The notes: generated by a model from the letters alone, not told the origin. A stretch of 64,000 nucleotides of DNA from Limonium bicolor (GCA_023374045.1 CM041779.1:1116001-1180000); one strand, 5' to 3'. Numbered from the stretch's first letter, positions 45,462 through 59,359 are shown. Numbers and translations: made by a program.

Positions 45462-46712
45462 TATGCCAAAAAGAGTACTCTGGATGAGGGAGAGCCTTCC
45501 AGCAAAGGAGAGAGATTTACTACCCTAAGCAGTGATGGCTTTACGAATACTGTCCAGGAGGGGGTTGAAATCTGCGGCTCTAGGCTTCCTAGCTGTGATC
45601 GGAATGCCCAGGTAGCGGAATGGGAACGACCCCTTGCTAAACCCTGTGAGCAGGACAAGCGATTCAGTGAGGGAAGTGTTAACCCTCCTAGGAAAATTTC
45701 AGATTTAGAGGGGTTGAGCATTAGGCCTGAGGCATCAGAGAATAGATTGATTTTGTTAAGCAAGAGTGTGATGGAGCTCTGGTCACCTCTACAGAATAAG
45801 AGGGCATCATCAGCGAAGAGAGGTGGGTGATACGGAGGGATTTGCATGACGGGTGGTAGTGAAAGCCTGGAGTGGTGTAAAGCTGGTCGAGAAGACGGGA
45901 GAGCATATCCATAACGAGGGTAAATAATAGGGGGAGAGGGGATCGCCTTGGCGCAACCCACGCTTCCCTCTGAACGAAGTTGATGGAGAGCCATTAATGT
46001 TGATAGAGAAGGAGGTGGTGGTGACGCACTGAAGGATCCAATTACTGAACTCATGGGGGAAGTTTAGGAACGTGAGAGTGTCCTGGAGGAAACCCCAGTC
46101 AATGGAGTCAAAAGCCTTCCTAATATCCACTTTCATAGTACAACGGGGGAGACATGAGCTCTCTGGTAATTTTTCATAAGGCACGAACAAAGCTGGATGT
46201 TATCTGATATAAGGCGGCCTTTGATGAATGCTCCTTGGCTGGGGTTGACCAGCACGGGGAGGACATTTTTAAGTCTGTCAGCCAAAATCTTACTAATGAT
46301 CTTGTACAGAGTGTTGCAGCAAGAGATAGGCCGGTAGTCCCCGGGGTCGAGGCGTTGTCAGATTTGGGGATAAGGGTGATGAGAGTGGCATTAATTTCTT
46401 TGAGCAGCCGACCACTACGGAAAAAGCTTTTGATAGCTCTACAGACGTCCTCTCCAATAATGTCCCATGCAGCTTTAAAAAATTTTGATGTGTAGCCATC
46501 TGGGCCAGGGGCTTTTTCGTCTCCCATGGAGAGGAGAGCGGATTTAATATCATTGTTATCAACCGGACGGGTGAGAAGGGCCCAAGAGGATTGATCAAGA
46601 GTTCTAACGGAGTCTAAATTGAGATCCGAGAGAGTGTATTGGGGGGAAGGACTAGTGCCTAGCGCTTGATGGAAGTGGGCCACTACACAGTTCTCTATTT
46701 CCGTGGGGTCAT
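45461..46712 (-). pseudogene. LINE ORF2 reverse transcriptase domain
   Basis: RT motifs in order across three frames: MGDEKAPGPDGYTSKFFKAA and LITLIPKSD; MKVDIRKAFDSIDW and GLRQGDPLSP; FADDALLFCRG (the catalytic FADD) and LNPSKSE. The enzyme performs target-primed reverse transcription at nicked DNA. Frameshifts near 46320 and 46180 and in the 45930-46030 stretch break continuity. Motif spacing is normal for an L1-type element. Confidence 0.93.
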
Positions 46713-47881
46713 TTAGGGTAGCTCCAGCCTCGTTAACACAGCCGCAATGGAGTTTTTATTTCTTCTAGCCTTAATGGATCTATGGAAGAAGGAGGTGTTC
46801 GAGTCAGCCAGTTTAAGCCACCTAGCCTTCGAGACCTGACGAAGGAAAAGTAGCTCGTGGGCGTCCCTATTTAGGAGCTTGAGCCTTAGGGTTTTTTCCA
46901 GTGAGATAAGGGTCGGGTTCCAAGGGTCCTCATCCAAGCGCCTCTGAACATTCATGAGTTCATTTCTGATGGCTTGGCCTTTCTCCCCTATGGACCCAAA
47001 TTCAGTCTTATGGAGCTTTATGAAGCCAGTTCTAAGGAACCGAAGTCTATGAACGATAGAGAAAAGCTGACTTCCATATTGGGGGGGCTCCCACGCTTCA
47101 CGAACCAAAGGAAGGAATGAGGGGTCTTTGGTCCACAGGTTAAGGAATTTGAACCTTCTTTTACGATGGGTGGGCGCAGGGAGGGAGATGATCATGGGGC
47201 TGTGGTCAGACGCAAAGGAGGAAGGAAGGAAGCAAAGCTGGTGGGGTACGCTAGGATCCATTCTTCGTTAACTAAAACCCTGTCTATCTTCCCGAGGATG
47301 CGTCCGTGATTGTATTGATTGTTCCACCACCAGGTGAAGAAGCGCCCGTAGTAGCGAAGGTCCTGCAACTCTGCCCTTGAGACACACTCCGCAAAGTCAC
47401 AGTAATCTCTCGGGTTAGGGGTACGACTGCTTAGCCTATCTTGGGCGTACAATATATTATTAAAGTCCCCAGCCACCACCCAGGGGCCTGAGATGCTTTG
47501 GTTGAGATTGGAGATGTCCTCCCAAAGTTGAGCTCTTCTAGCAGGGTTGTTTCGTCCATATACTACGGAGAGGGTAAAGTCCATTGTACCCATGATGGAC
47601 GCCTTACAGGAGAGGATTTGGTCTGTGCAGTGGAAGGGGGAGAGAGTGATGATGGAGGGGTTGTAGAGAATCCATATGCGGCCATAATTATCAGCCTCGT
47701 AGTTATGATGGAAACTCCAGGTGGGAAAGAAACGACCTAGGATGGGAAGGTGGTTGTCGAGCGAGACATGGGTTTCGAGGAGGCCGAACGCACATAGATT
47801 GTTGTTGGCCACAAATTTTTGGATTTCAAGGAGTTTGGGGTGTTCATTACAGCCCCTAATATTCCATATTGCCAGATTCAT
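46713..47881 (-). pseudogene. LINE ORF2 apurinic/apyrimidinic-like endonuclease domain
   Basis: Starts at ATG 47879-47881, overlapping the end of ORF1. Endonuclease motifs are present: NLAIWNIRG, FGLLETHVS (catalytic Glu), WVVAGDFNNI (Asp) and, after a frameshift near 47230, FASDHSPMIISLP (SDH). This domain nicks chromosomal DNA to prime reverse transcription. The linker toward RT includes WLKLADSNTSFFHRS. Confidence 0.93.
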
Positions 47882-48790
47882 ATGGAGGGGGTATGGTGTG
47901 AAGAGAGGGAAGCGGGGGTAAAACCCGTCTCAAGAGCGTCAAAGGAGTTAATTAGCTGGAGAGAGTGCTCCTCCGGGCCAGGTAGAGGGGTCTTGCCAAC
48001 AGTTTTTTTTACCATTCTGGGGGACCACCTGCCAGGATGCCTCGGGGTTGGGAGAGAGCACAAGCTGAAGGGATGGGAATCAAATGGGAAGCCTGGGTAG
48101 TTAAGGGATGGTGGTTTAGAGGCTGAATCGTCGAAGGAGCAGGGCCACTGAGAAGACAAATGAGGAAGGTTTGAGGTGAGCGGAACAGACGGGGGGTAGC
48201 AGCCTCTATGGAGGGGGTCTTGGTCCCAGGGGGATTGCCAGGGCCTGCTTAGGGGGGGGCCTTCTCGGCATTCTGAGCTATAGAGGAGGAGTTTGGATTT
48301 TTGTTTGGGAGCCCGAAAAGGGTTTAATGTTCGTCCGACTCTGGGGGGTCCGGGGTGACAGAGGAACAGCGGCAGAGGAGTGGCCGAGGAGGCTACAGAG
48401 GAGCAGGAATAAAGGTTCCCATTCATAAACTACTTTATGGACCAGGGATCGCTGGGGCCGTATTTCTATCTCTCTACCAGCTCAATATTTGAAATCGTTC
48501 GACAAGGATTCTAGCATAAGAAATTCTAGTCTTAGAGGCCGTAATTGGTCGGTATGAGTGGAGAGCCAATTTTTTGAGCAGATTTTCGTAAGGCTTGATT
48601 GGACCAAAGGCTTGTATGGAGGCCTGGTAGCTGGATCTAAACGGGATGCGATTAAGGTCTTTGGGTTGAAGGAGAGGTCGGGGGACCATTTCTTTTCTTC
48701 AGAACCAGAGGGAAGAATAAAGGAGCCAAGGGCCCTTGTCTAATACTTGTTGTAAGTCCTCTTCTTTGTCGAACCTAAAGAGGACCACCC
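47878..48790 (-). pseudogene. LINE ORF1 C-terminal part, cut by element D
   Basis: The minus-strand frame at 48690-48790 reads VLFRFDKEEDLQQVLDKGPW, typical of the DUF4283 domain of plant LINE ORF1, an RNA-binding Gag-like protein. Frame changes follow (ASIQAFGPIKPYENLLKK, 48474-48689), then a Pro/Ser-rich tail (47878-48426) whose TGA overlaps the ORF2 ATG. The N-terminus is missing because D is inserted at 48790. Confidence 0.8.
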
Positions 48791-51700
48791 TGAAATACCC
48801 CTAACCTTTAAAACTTAATTAAATTATCTACTAATGATCTAAGATGGTTAATAAACATCTAAATATTATTGGGGAACAATCTAAAAGATCTCAACAAGGC
48901 AAAACGCCTTAAGATCGGTAAAGCCAAAAATGTGCTTTAAGACACCATAAAGATTGTATGACCTCAAATAGGATCCAAAGTGGATTCCTAAGTATTATAA
49001 TGAAGTAAGGAACACAACAAAACTATTATCAAAGAAAGCTAAGCTCAGAAGCACCTTGCAACACAAAATGTGCACTAAAACACCTTAAAGCACGTTTTTG
49101 TGAGATTGCCTTCTAAATTGGGTTTTAATGGGCTTAAAGGTTATAATTACCTTTAAATATGATATTTTATCATATTATATCATATTAGGAATTTAATTCC
49201 AGAAATTTACGAATTTTTACAAATTTAATATTAAAATATTAATAAAACCCTAAAGTGGGGCCCGTTCGAGTCAATATTGACCAAGTATGGTCAATGGTCA
49301 ATTAATTGACCCAATTGACCAAGGAATTCGACAGGCAAGGAGGAGAGGAGACAGCTCACAATCATTGTTAGACAAATTAGCTACCTAATACCAAATTTGC
49401 AATAGTAAAAGTGCTTTTATTACTTTTCCATTTCAATTAAGCCTTTCCAATCATTCTTCTTCACTCACCTTGCTTCCCAGCCGATTCCAGCAGCCCCCCA
49501 CCTCTCTTTGCTTCTCCCATTTTCGTGGTAACACAGCCAAACTCAGAGGAGAACAGCAATCACCATTGGTAAGCTTATTAAGCTCTTAAATGTTCATTTT
49601 CTTCACAATTTCTTCCTCTTTCCATGGAGCAAAGCATCAACCACTTCCATCAATGTTCTTAGGTTGTTATGGAGGTTAAATGGAGGGTGTATCTCGGCAT
49701 TAACAAGGGAAGAAGGTGGAGAAAGCTAATCTTGTCCTTAAGGTATAAAAATGTGCTTTAAGCACATATCTTTTGACTCCCTTCAAATTCGGCTGTGAAA
49801 CTTTGTTTCTAAGCTTATAATCTTCATTTAACATACTTATCCAGTTGGTACATCAAGAGCTTCGAAGTATAACCAGATCCAAGCCAAAAACACCATTTTA
49901 GGCATTTTAAACAAGGTAAAGATTAGCTATCTTCTAATCTGAGTTATACCAGTTTAAAGCTTGGTTTTAGTAGCTCTTTTAACACTCTTTGCCTACTGTA
50001 AATACAGGCCGAGATTAACCTTGTATACCTTGGTGTTCTAAGGTAAATTTTACCTTGAAAATTGACATTAAACACTTCTTATGGTTAGATCTTGCTTGGA
50101 GACTAATCATGCCTTAATTGCTGTTTGAAAACATGTAAACTAAGCTGTGGAAAATAGATCTCCATACAGCCGTGGCCAACAAGGCATATACTAGGCAAAA
50201 ACAAGGTATAAATCACTTAAACCTTCACTTGGTATATTAATATGTGCTTATACATATTTATATAAATTGTGCCGTGAGTGAACAAAGTATTTAAGGTCTT
50301 ATTTTGACCTTAGGTGATTAAGGAATGGTTTAGTAAATTTTATAACAAATTAATTAGCATAATTGTCAAATTTAAGACATTATGTGGAAAATTGGTAAAT
50401 AAAGAAAACATATGTGTAAGGGCCGAGAGTTTAAGGCTTTTATGGACATTTATGTGTAATTTATTTTATAAGCCAATGTTTGTAATAAGGCCATGTACTT
50501 TAGGCCATTTTATTTATGCATTTATAAGCTTTTAATTAAGTTTAGGTGCTAAATATGCATTACCGCATATTATTGGGGTTATAGTGTAATTAAATTAAAA
50601 TTTGGGGGCTATAAAAGGATATAGCCGAAAATTGGAGATTTAAAGGAGTTATATAAAAATTATAAGATTATATAAAGTTTTGGGGTTAAATGGTAATTTA
50701 TGAAAGTTATGGGTGTAAACCGTAATATATAGAAATTAATGGTCAAGGAAATATTAAGATGGTCAACCTTGACCATATGGTAGGTTTTGACCAAATTAAA
50801 TAAGTTAGATAACTTATTTAAGGTTTTATAACAAGTTATGAATTTAATTGTAACAATTTTATAACATATGTGGTGAATATGTTATTACCGAAAATAAAGG
50901 GTGTAAAATGGTATTATAAACACCCATGGGCTATTAGGAATTTATTGAGTTGATTTTGGAATTAGAATGAACTATATGTATAATATATAGTTATTATGTC
51001 ATTATGACACTTTGAAATAAAATGTGGTGGAATGGTAATAACCGATTATATATGGGTTAGTAAGGGTAATTATAACCCTTTGGTGAAATTTGGTGATTTT
51101 TAGAATTATATAAGAGTATTTAATGAGATATGTGTATAATATATGGTTTTAATGTTATTATCAAACTATATGTTATAAATTGGGCCAAATGACAATTATA
51201 GAATAATATTGGGTCTGTTCGGAATTTACAAAAAATATAACCATAGGTTATACCATTTTATAAGTTAAAATGTTATATTTTATGAGATATATAACATGGT
51301 ATAAAATGGGGTGAATTTGTAAATAAAGAGAGTATGGTATATGAAAAGAATATGGTTTTTATAAGGTGCCCATGCGGCAATAATAAATAGTTTTGCATAA
51401 AAACTATATGTTATAAATTAAAGGGAATAAAAATATCATAATATATGATATTAGTACATGGCATAACATTACATAATGTTATGTGGTCAAAATAGAATTT
51501 AAATAAATTCAAGGGCTGTACCGAAATATTAGAGGTTGGAAAATGAATCCTAGACTAAGTCTATAATGTTATAAATGTTATAACAATTATTTGTTTTTAG
51601 ATGGATTAATAAAATAAAAGTAGAATAATCACATTAAGTAATGTGACAAACTATAAATAAATAGGATTCATAAACCAAGGAATTTGTTAATTAAACCTTG

Positions 51701-53837
51701 GGAGTTGTTAAGATACAACATAAAATGTTACATAATATTAGGATAATAATCTTAATATAGGTTGTACAATATAGTACAACTAAAGGGAAAAGGCATCTAG
51801 TAAAAGATGATAAAAATGTAACATATAATACAAGAATTTATAACTCATGGAATTACCTTGTGGTAAATATATATACACATACCAGAAAATGTATATAAGA
51901 ATGAATATATACTATGGTTAGAAAACCATGTATTAAAATGGGTGGTGGAAAAACAAACCTTAGGAAAAATAAATACTAAGGTGAGATGTATAATAAATGA
52001 TTAAGATTATACATGCAATATAGTGACAAGCTATACAATGTACAAATGTGTATTAAATTACATGTGGTAACAAACGTTTAAAGTTAAGTATATTAATATA
52101 CTCGACGTAACCACGCATGCAATATGACGTTGTTCCAAATCCCGAGTTAAACCGAAAACCGACAAACGTTATCAGTTAGTAACGGGGAATAAACCGGGAT
52201 GGATTAGTAATGGTACGGGGTACCGTAGTGTGTTGTTAGTATGAGATGCTGATGCATAGTGTGATGCATATTGATAGATTGTTAGAGACGACACGAGGAG
52301 CATCGGATCTAGCTGAATCATACTCCACCGTAATACAATCAGGGTGAACGGTATGTTATTTATGTGGCTTGATTGTCTCTGAGGATTTCCTCAGTTCAGA
52401 CATTGTGTGAAAATCTGTGATAAGATTGAATGTCTGTTTGTGTGAATTAATATGCTTGAGTTGTGTATTAATGCTGCTTTATTATTACTGTCGTACGATA
52501 ACAGTACCGTTCGTATATATGAACATATTATAAAACGAACTAGCGGCAATGATGCTATCTTATATGTGTAATATAAGTAACGTAAGTAAAACGTTGTAGC
52601 ATCAGAATAATAAGATATATATTCTATCTGAGACTTATATACGGAGCATTGGCCGCATTAACGCCGCTCTCGTATCTAACACTGGATTCCCGAGTCGACA
52701 TACTCAGGATTGGACTAACGACCTTAGTCTGTTGTGTTAAGGAAAATAATAAAACGATGCGATGGTATAGAGATAAGTTTATCAAGAGGATGTGACTCTT
52801 ACTGTGAACTGTGATCCATTAACGATACTAGGATACCGTGTGGTAACCGTAAGTATCAGGATAAATTTCCAACGAACTACAGATTGTTCGTAGGTCGGAG
52901 ACTCTACCGCTGGAGTGGCTACTGCCGTGGGTGACCCGCCATAAGAGATGGGTAACTTAGAGACACGTCGTTCTAACGAGACGTTGTCATTAGACATGAC
53001 TGAACAATTATGAACGACTATATCAACTCGTACATTAGGCGAACATTATTTGGGCTTGCATGCCAAAGATGAGGTTTATACTCGTTTATAATTCTCGTTG
53101 TTTCGCCTTGTTGTTCATTGGTTGTGCTTTGTGGTTATGTGTGGTATGTTGGTGGATTGGTTTGGTCGAGTGAGTCGCCGAACTCAATTGTGAACTGTTA
53201 AGTGTTTGTTTGGATGGATTCTCCTGTACCCTATAAATTAAAAAGTGTGTTTTATCTGCTTCTCAAAAGTGGTTTATTACGATGCGATGTGTGAAGCCGG
53301 GGGCTTGTTAGTTATTTGAGTTTACTGCTATGCAATATATTGTTGCTTTACAGTTTTAACATTAAATACTTGCATGAAAATGAATTGCATGCTCTCGACC
53401 AAATAACTGAGGGTCCGAGGGGGCATGACAGTCATGTAGTAACATACTCAGCAGGGGCTGATTCCATACCACAAACAACCATTTTTGCAGGTATGCAGCT
53501 TCCGGTGTCAGCAAAGAGAGGGACGCGCTGGGTAGTTTAATTACAGTTATTTAAATATGCACTGTTGCATTTTGATACGAACTTAGAAACGTGTATAGGA
53601 TTGGGATACTTAGAACGCTCACTGTGAATGTATCTTATATTGGTTTGGGAAAGTTAGATCTATCTCTTGTTGTCACTGCGAGAAATTGTTTCGTATTTAA
53701 GAGTATATCAGGAAGCACGTTATTACTCGTATAGGCGAGTAAGAACGGTGACACCAGTAGTTCAATTGTTGAGATTACCGCTGCGATTATATTGTTAAGT
53801 AAGATGTTTAGGAGCCGATTAGAGTAGGGGTGTTACA
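48791..53837 (+). mobile_element. 5' LTR of element D (5047 bp)
   Basis: TGAAATACCCCTAACCTTTA...TAGGGGTGTTACA. The first ~350 bp match the reverse complement of A's LTR almost base for base, showing a common family; later parts are more diverged. It contains no gene. The open frame at 50314 recurs at 60887 only because the LTR is duplicated. Confidence 0.95.
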
Positions 53838-53841
53838 AAAG

Positions 53842-53859
53842 TGGTATCAGAGCGGAGTA
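53842..53859 (+). other. Primer binding site of element D
   Basis: TGGTATCAGAGCGGAGTA, four bases after the LTR end, complementary to initiator tRNA-Met and identical to the PBS of A. Confidence 0.94.
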
Positions 53860-56800
53860 CCGCTCTGATGACAAGAGATATAGGACTTATATATACAGTG
53901 AGCATAGGTTTTGGGAATACGGGAAACGTTGTGAGGATACGTGACCTTGCGGGGTTGATGCAATGCTTAAAGCTTGCACACCATAGCCGTAGAGGCACTT
54001 CAATATTAAATGACCGAGACTACGGTATTAGACCGAGTAAAGGTCTAACCCGTCCTCTTGACTTATGTCAGGGAGAGGTCTGGGTAACAGTACTAAGGAA
54101 GAACACGGAGCAGCGGAAGGTGGTGAAGGTCCAGCAACCCCAAGTAACGCGAAGATGGTATGAACCGCTCGCACTTGATGGGAGAGCATCCCGGGAAATT
54201 TGCAATGGTACCCCACCCGCCGCCGCAGCCCGTATCTCGAGTACTATCTAGTGAGACAATGAAATGAGAAACACCACGGAGATAACTCTCCTGATCGGAA
54301 AGACCCGATGTGGATGCTAAGAGGATTATGTTAAATGTAGAAAATAAGACTTTGTGTTTTGATGTAATGTTTAGGACCGGGGTCCTGGTAATGACGTAAT
54401 GTCTACCATACGAGTATGAGATAAATAATAGACCGAGTTTGAGGAGAAACTCCCTGTAGGACTAATGGGGCTAGCATGCTATAAGCAAAGCAACCCTGTC
54501 TTACATCCAGGAAGCACCGATGGTGCGCTTGGGGGAAAAGAGGTAGAAACAGCGAGTAATGATTAATTATGATATATGTAACGGACGGAATGGACGACCT
54601 TATAGAAGTCTCACCCGAAGCGAGTAACTCTAAAACCATGCAACACTGAAGGTTTAAGATGGCCCGACGTGCATGAGGAGAGATCATGAGAACTGTAGAA
54701 ACAAGAACTCGCTAAGTTGCTATCATGCAACGCCTCGAGAGGGGAGTAAGACCTTACTACCATGGTAAACTTGTGGGAACGAGTGCGGAGTGAGACTGTA
54801 TTAATTTGAATAAGAACTTTTGACTTGTACAGGAACCCGATTAGGGAATGGCACTACGCACTGACACACCGTACCGGTGGCTCAGTCTGCATGGTGCACT
54901 TGCCACTGCAAGTGCCACATTAACCAAAGCATTAAAATTCAACCTGCCTTGCGCACTTGCTACAGCAAGTGCAGCGACGGTAAACTAACCCTAAAGGACG
55001 TAGTGGTCCAGGCGGTTACCAATAAACACTAAATCTTATGTAAGTCCGTAATGCAATAAAGCAGGACACAACCTTCTTAAGGGCAGGGGTACGAAACCCT
55101 TGGGTTTGAGGTCGATAAAACCTCGGGAAGACCTAGCCGGTCTGACCATTAAACCTGAAAATAATACACCATTCAGTAGAATATTAAAAGGGGAGTAAAT
55201 GAGAATAACGTTAATTAGTGCCTTCAAGCCTAACCCCAGTGCCGGTATGGACATTAAACGTCAATCATTACCGGTGGGGAGTGACGGGTCTTCAGGACCA
55301 GCATAACCATATTTAGAGAGTGCGCGACACTTGTGGTTAAACCACTACCATTGAACATTGCCAGAGGGCAAGAAGTGAGCTATACGAGTCAGGACTTAAA
55401 AAAAAATAATAATTAATAGGCAGATGTGAACGTGCAATAAAGGGGCCGATGTAATGCCCGCACCACACACACCGGAGGTGTTGTGATCCATAATGCTGCT
55501 AGACTCCCGTATGGAGGGCAGTGGATATAAACTAAAAAGTGAAAATTGCCTGATGACGGAAGATACCGTTACCTCAAAGAGGATGGAGGAATACTAGTTG
55601 AATAAGAGTAAGGACTACACAAATAGAGCGATGATTAGCGGAACCCACTAAGTTGTGAGTATCCAATTGTGACCTGAGGAGAAAGTATTCGAACCATTTG
55701 GGATTAAATTAAATAGAAAGACCAATAATCATTCGACTATCAGAATAAGCATTGAGCCTGAGTATCGTATGGCATAGGCCTACGAAGGATACCCTAGTAG
55801 TACCACCAAAATGACCCAAAACTAGGGGAAAAAGGGTGATGAATCACAAGTACTGATTAATATCAGACTAACGGGACTGCCGTAAGATAGGGAAACACGA
55901 GGTGTCAACCTTTATCATGGAGTCCGAAACACCATAGGGTATAACCCAATGGATTGGGTGGAGTTCTAGAACTGAAAACTCATATCTGAAGGCGTTAACA
56001 GCCTAGGAGTGAACGGGAGAGATAATAAGTAGTTACTGATCCCCACTCACAAATACCAGATGACGAGCATGTGGAAACCAGAATTAGGGCGATAAGTCGC
56101 AAACACCTATCTTAGAGAAAGTCAAGGAAATACACATTAATAAAGGAAACCATAGAACCTAATATTAGGGCCATTCTGACATTAAAGGTTAAGAATTGGC
56201 AGCATAGTTACTCAAACATAAATTACCGAGACTAAGAGTACGATAATCACCGGGTACGAACACTACGAACGCTACGAGTGCACTAAACGAGACATGGGAC
56301 GACCGCACTCCTAGGAGCTTGTGGGCCTGACAAACTATATTAAGTTAGTTGGGTAAGTAGTAATGTATCAGTATGGTACCCCATGCATGTAAACGAGTAG
56401 TGTAAGGACCCAGGAGGTAATCAACTCTGTGTCTAAGTCAGCGAATGGAACCCTGACTAGGTAAACCATGTAATGACGAGAGAGATCTCAGTCAAACTAG
56501 CAAGGTTAGGAAAATCAAGGATAGCTTATAATAAGGTGACATAAGGTCGCAACTCCACAATGGAGGAGTCAGAACATAAGTTTTACGGATTTTAGTAAAC
56601 GAGGAAACTAAGGCCAATTTAATGGTAATGGCAAGTCGAACCCATGAATGAGAAGAGGAATTGTGGTATCTAAGGAAGTTATATTAGAGAAACCTTTGTG
56701 ATAATAGATGCTACCCAAAAAGGGGGCACAGAGAGAGTTATACCACGCGCTGAGGGCGCTGCGATGATGTCGCATTAAATAATAATAACCACATGCTCAA

Positions 56801-58645
56801 GCCATAAAACGTTAGTATATTAGTACCAATTAGGTTGAACAGAAAATGAATACCAAGCTAAAACCCACAGTCGTATTGTATGTTTACAACAGACGAAGGG
56901 CAAAAGCGAGCATTACAAGAGATACTCTAAGCTGGAGATTAGATACTCCATGCAAACCGCAATGGCGGATAACCGTCCAATCGACTGGTACATGGTGCGC
57001 AACAAGCGACCATTATAATACTGTTAACCGAATTATGCTGGTGAGAATTAGAAGTCGAAGATCAAATAAACAAATGGATTCCCCTAATGGAGAAGAGGGA
57101 TGAACCATATATGTGGATACTAAAATACCACAACGAGGGATACGAGTTCACACTAACAAAAGCGACCTACAAGGTACCCAAAGAACGAACTCATTCCAGA
57201 GAGAAATAACTTGGAGTCATGAGGCGCCAGTTAAATGCGCATATCAGACTCGTCTTAATATTTTAGAGACAACTATTGCAAGCACTAGGTGCTAGAGCAT
57301 AGCTCGACAACCCTTATACCGAAGGTTAGTTCGGTAGGGTGGCATGAACTCATGGGAATATACCATGAGCATGTATAGAATTCAGAAGGGCTGAATAGAA
57401 TGGCTAGTTGAAATAATAAGCGTGTGCGACTAACGATACTCCATAATTATGGAAGACCGTGTAGGAAACACCGTCACATGGAGTTGAAACCGACATGAAA
57501 TTACCACCTAAAAGGGTAAACTAACCATATAGTAGTTGGGCAGACTGCTTGCGGAGCGAGTGGGCCCATATTGCTTAGGTTTGACGTACCTAGCGGGTTT
57601 GGGGAAACAAATGATGTGTTTACATCTCCCGATCAAACCGTATATGAATATACATACACCTAACCGAGATGGCGGTATAACCTGAGGGGCTAAAGCCCGA
57701 CCCTATAAAAAGGGGTAATGAAATATGTAGCACATTAGTGCACGAATAATTCCACTGGAATGGAACATCTTGAACTTATTACTTCACGACGATGATATAT
57801 TCGTAGATTACGTGGGCGTAATCATTTTTAAGGGGGGTAGAGCGATTTCGCACACCTAAATATACCGTACGTAGGGTACGTAGCGCATGGTACACATGCT
57901 GCAAACTATTATTGTACGTAGAGTACAAGTGTTATGATTGTGTTATATTACTTGAGGTAATATTATGATGTATTATGTGTATGAATATATATATATTTTA
58001 GTTCGCATTAGTTGTGGTGAATAGAAAAGGGAGAACAAATAGAATGTTCTTATCCTATTTCCGATTATTATGCAAACGTTGCGAACATTAAAACACATAA
58101 ACGCCTAACTTGTTAGCTCCAGTTGAGAGTTCAAGTAGGTCTATCTGGTAGCTTCTATGGGAGATGTCAAATGGAAGGAGTAGAAAGCTCCATACTATAT
58201 GATTTGTGACTCGGTATGAAACCGATTGTTGGAATGCGATGAGTGAGTCGGCATGAGACCGATGTGTAACCTAGTGGAGGTAAAACCTCTAGGAATTGTA
58301 CGAATAATTATAAGTTGAAAGAACTTGGTATATGGTTAGGATACATGATCCTAGATGCCAATGACTAGATTAATTACACTAGTTGACTTGTGTATCTATG
58401 AACACAAGGTGGCAAATATCAAGAGGAAACAAGATTAGAAATGGATAAAACAATTGATTGATTGAAATTGACGTGGGAAGTTGAACTTGATCCTGGTCCG
58501 ATCAAGGAAACCGAACACAAATTGAGGTGAGAGATAGTTCAACACTCACACTGACGCTGACCACGTCGGGGTTGAATGACTCTCGAAACTTCCTACAAGT
58601 GGACACAGATATGAATAGAAATTGGAATTTAGGGCGTCACTCGAA
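53860..58645 (+). other. Non-coding interior of element D
   Basis: About 4.8 kb without any reading frame I can link to gag or pol; the longest open stretch (53841-54251) starts at the PBS and shows no motif. Composition is fairly even and less AT-rich than the LTRs. Near 57556 GGAGCGAGTGGGCCC also occurs in A's integrase region (reverse complement near 16675-16689), hinting that parts derive from diverged pol. A polypurine-like tract TTTTTAAGGGGGGTAGAG at about 57836-57852 corresponds to A's upstream tract, so 57853-59340 is the expanded 3' UTR. Confidence 0.7.
57836..57852 (+). other. Upstream polypurine tract copy in element D
   Basis: TTTTTAAGGGGGGTAGAG matches the LTR-proximal tract CTTTTTAAGGGGGGTAGAC (59341-59359) in all but the ends. 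It lies about 1.5 kb upstream of the 3' LTR, against about 0.4 kb in A and 0.3 kb in C. Confidence 0.7.
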
Positions 58646-58842
58646 GAGCCGTGGACCGTGGAGTCCTTCGTCATTAGACCGGTGTGTCTGCGAGTGACAT
58701 CACCCAGAGAGCCGTGGACCGCAGAGTCCTTTGTCATTAGACCGGTGTGTCTGTGGGTGACTAAGGAAATAAGGTGATACTGTCCGAGGAGCCGTGGACC
58801 GCAGTGTCCTTCGTTATTAAACCGGTGTGTCCGCGGGTAGTA
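58646..58842 (+). repeat. Three tandem repeats in the 3' UTR of element D
   Basis: GAGCCGTGGACCG starts at 58646, 58709 and 58789 (spacing 63 and 80). Each is followed by AGTCCTT.GT.ATTA and ACCGGTGTGTC. CG-rich and absent from A's shorter 3' UTR. Confidence 0.88.
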
Positions 58843-59020
58843 GACGTTGGTTGGGGTTGGGGATCGTCAAGTCCTGGTCTTTAAGACTGCTTCCCTGTGA
58901 TTTGTCAACGTTAACTATATGTGCACACATACATGTGGAATGATGTGGGTATCCTCGCGAGATACTAACATGTAGATAGGGATGCGTGGAGTATCCCTTG
59001 CAAACACCTTTGAGTACTTT

Positions 59021-59101
59021 ATGAGTTTTGCACCTTGTCTAGTGCTGTGTACCATGAGTTTTGCACCTTGTCTAGTGCTGTGTACTTGAGTTTTGCACCT
59101 G
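59021..59101 (+). repeat. Short tandem repeats GAGTTTTGCACCTTGTCTAG in the 3' UTR of D
   Basis: Units start at 59023, 59056 and 59088 (spacing 33 and 32). A related GTGCACCTTGTTTAGTGCT follows near 59150 and is also present once in A. Confidence 0.85.
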
Positions 59102-59340
59102 GTTGAATATATATATAGTACCGCTGAGTACTTTTGTGGATGAATTGGATGTGCACCTTGTTTAGTGCTATGAAACGAATGAGCTTATACCATGAGTTTG
59201 GCTATTTGATATATGCTGTGTATGTATAGACTAGGTCTGAACCTAGTGGGAGTTACTCCCTAGCAATGGACTGTTGGGTTACTTAGTGGAACTTGATTCC
59301 TTAGGTGAACTGTAGAGGATTAAGGACTTCGGGACGAAGC

Positions 59341-59359
59341 CTTTTTAAGGGGGGTAGAC
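59341..59359 (+). other. LTR-proximal polypurine tract of element D
   Basis: CTTTTTAAGGGGGGTAGAC directly before the LTR TG at 59360. The preceding ~100 bp (ACTAGGTCTGAACCTAGT through GGACTTCGGGACGAAGC) match A. Confidence 0.93.

Larger units (their letters stand above)
44217..48790 (-). mobile_element. L1-type plant LINE, 5' end separated by element D
   Basis: A minus-strand non-LTR retrotransposon with its poly(A) tail at 44217-44228 (T run on +). It carries ORF2 (endonuclease, RT, zf-RVT) and the C-terminal part of ORF1. The sequence stops within ORF1 at 48790, where element D is inserted; the missing 5' part should lie beyond the right LTR of D, outside the window. 44229-44487 is 3' UTR. 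Several single-base shifts break ORF2. Confidence 0.95.

Noticed and set aside
45096..45830. 244-codon + strand open frame
   Set aside because: It is the antisense shadow of LINE ORF2 RT, whose motifs are clear on the minus strand.
50314..50535. Conserved small gene repeated at 60887
   Set aside because: The two copies are simply the same position in the two LTRs of D; there is no domain.
53841..54251. 136-codon frame just inside element D as a gag gene
   Set aside because: It begins within the PBS, shows no Gag or zinc-knuckle motif and does not match the gag of A.
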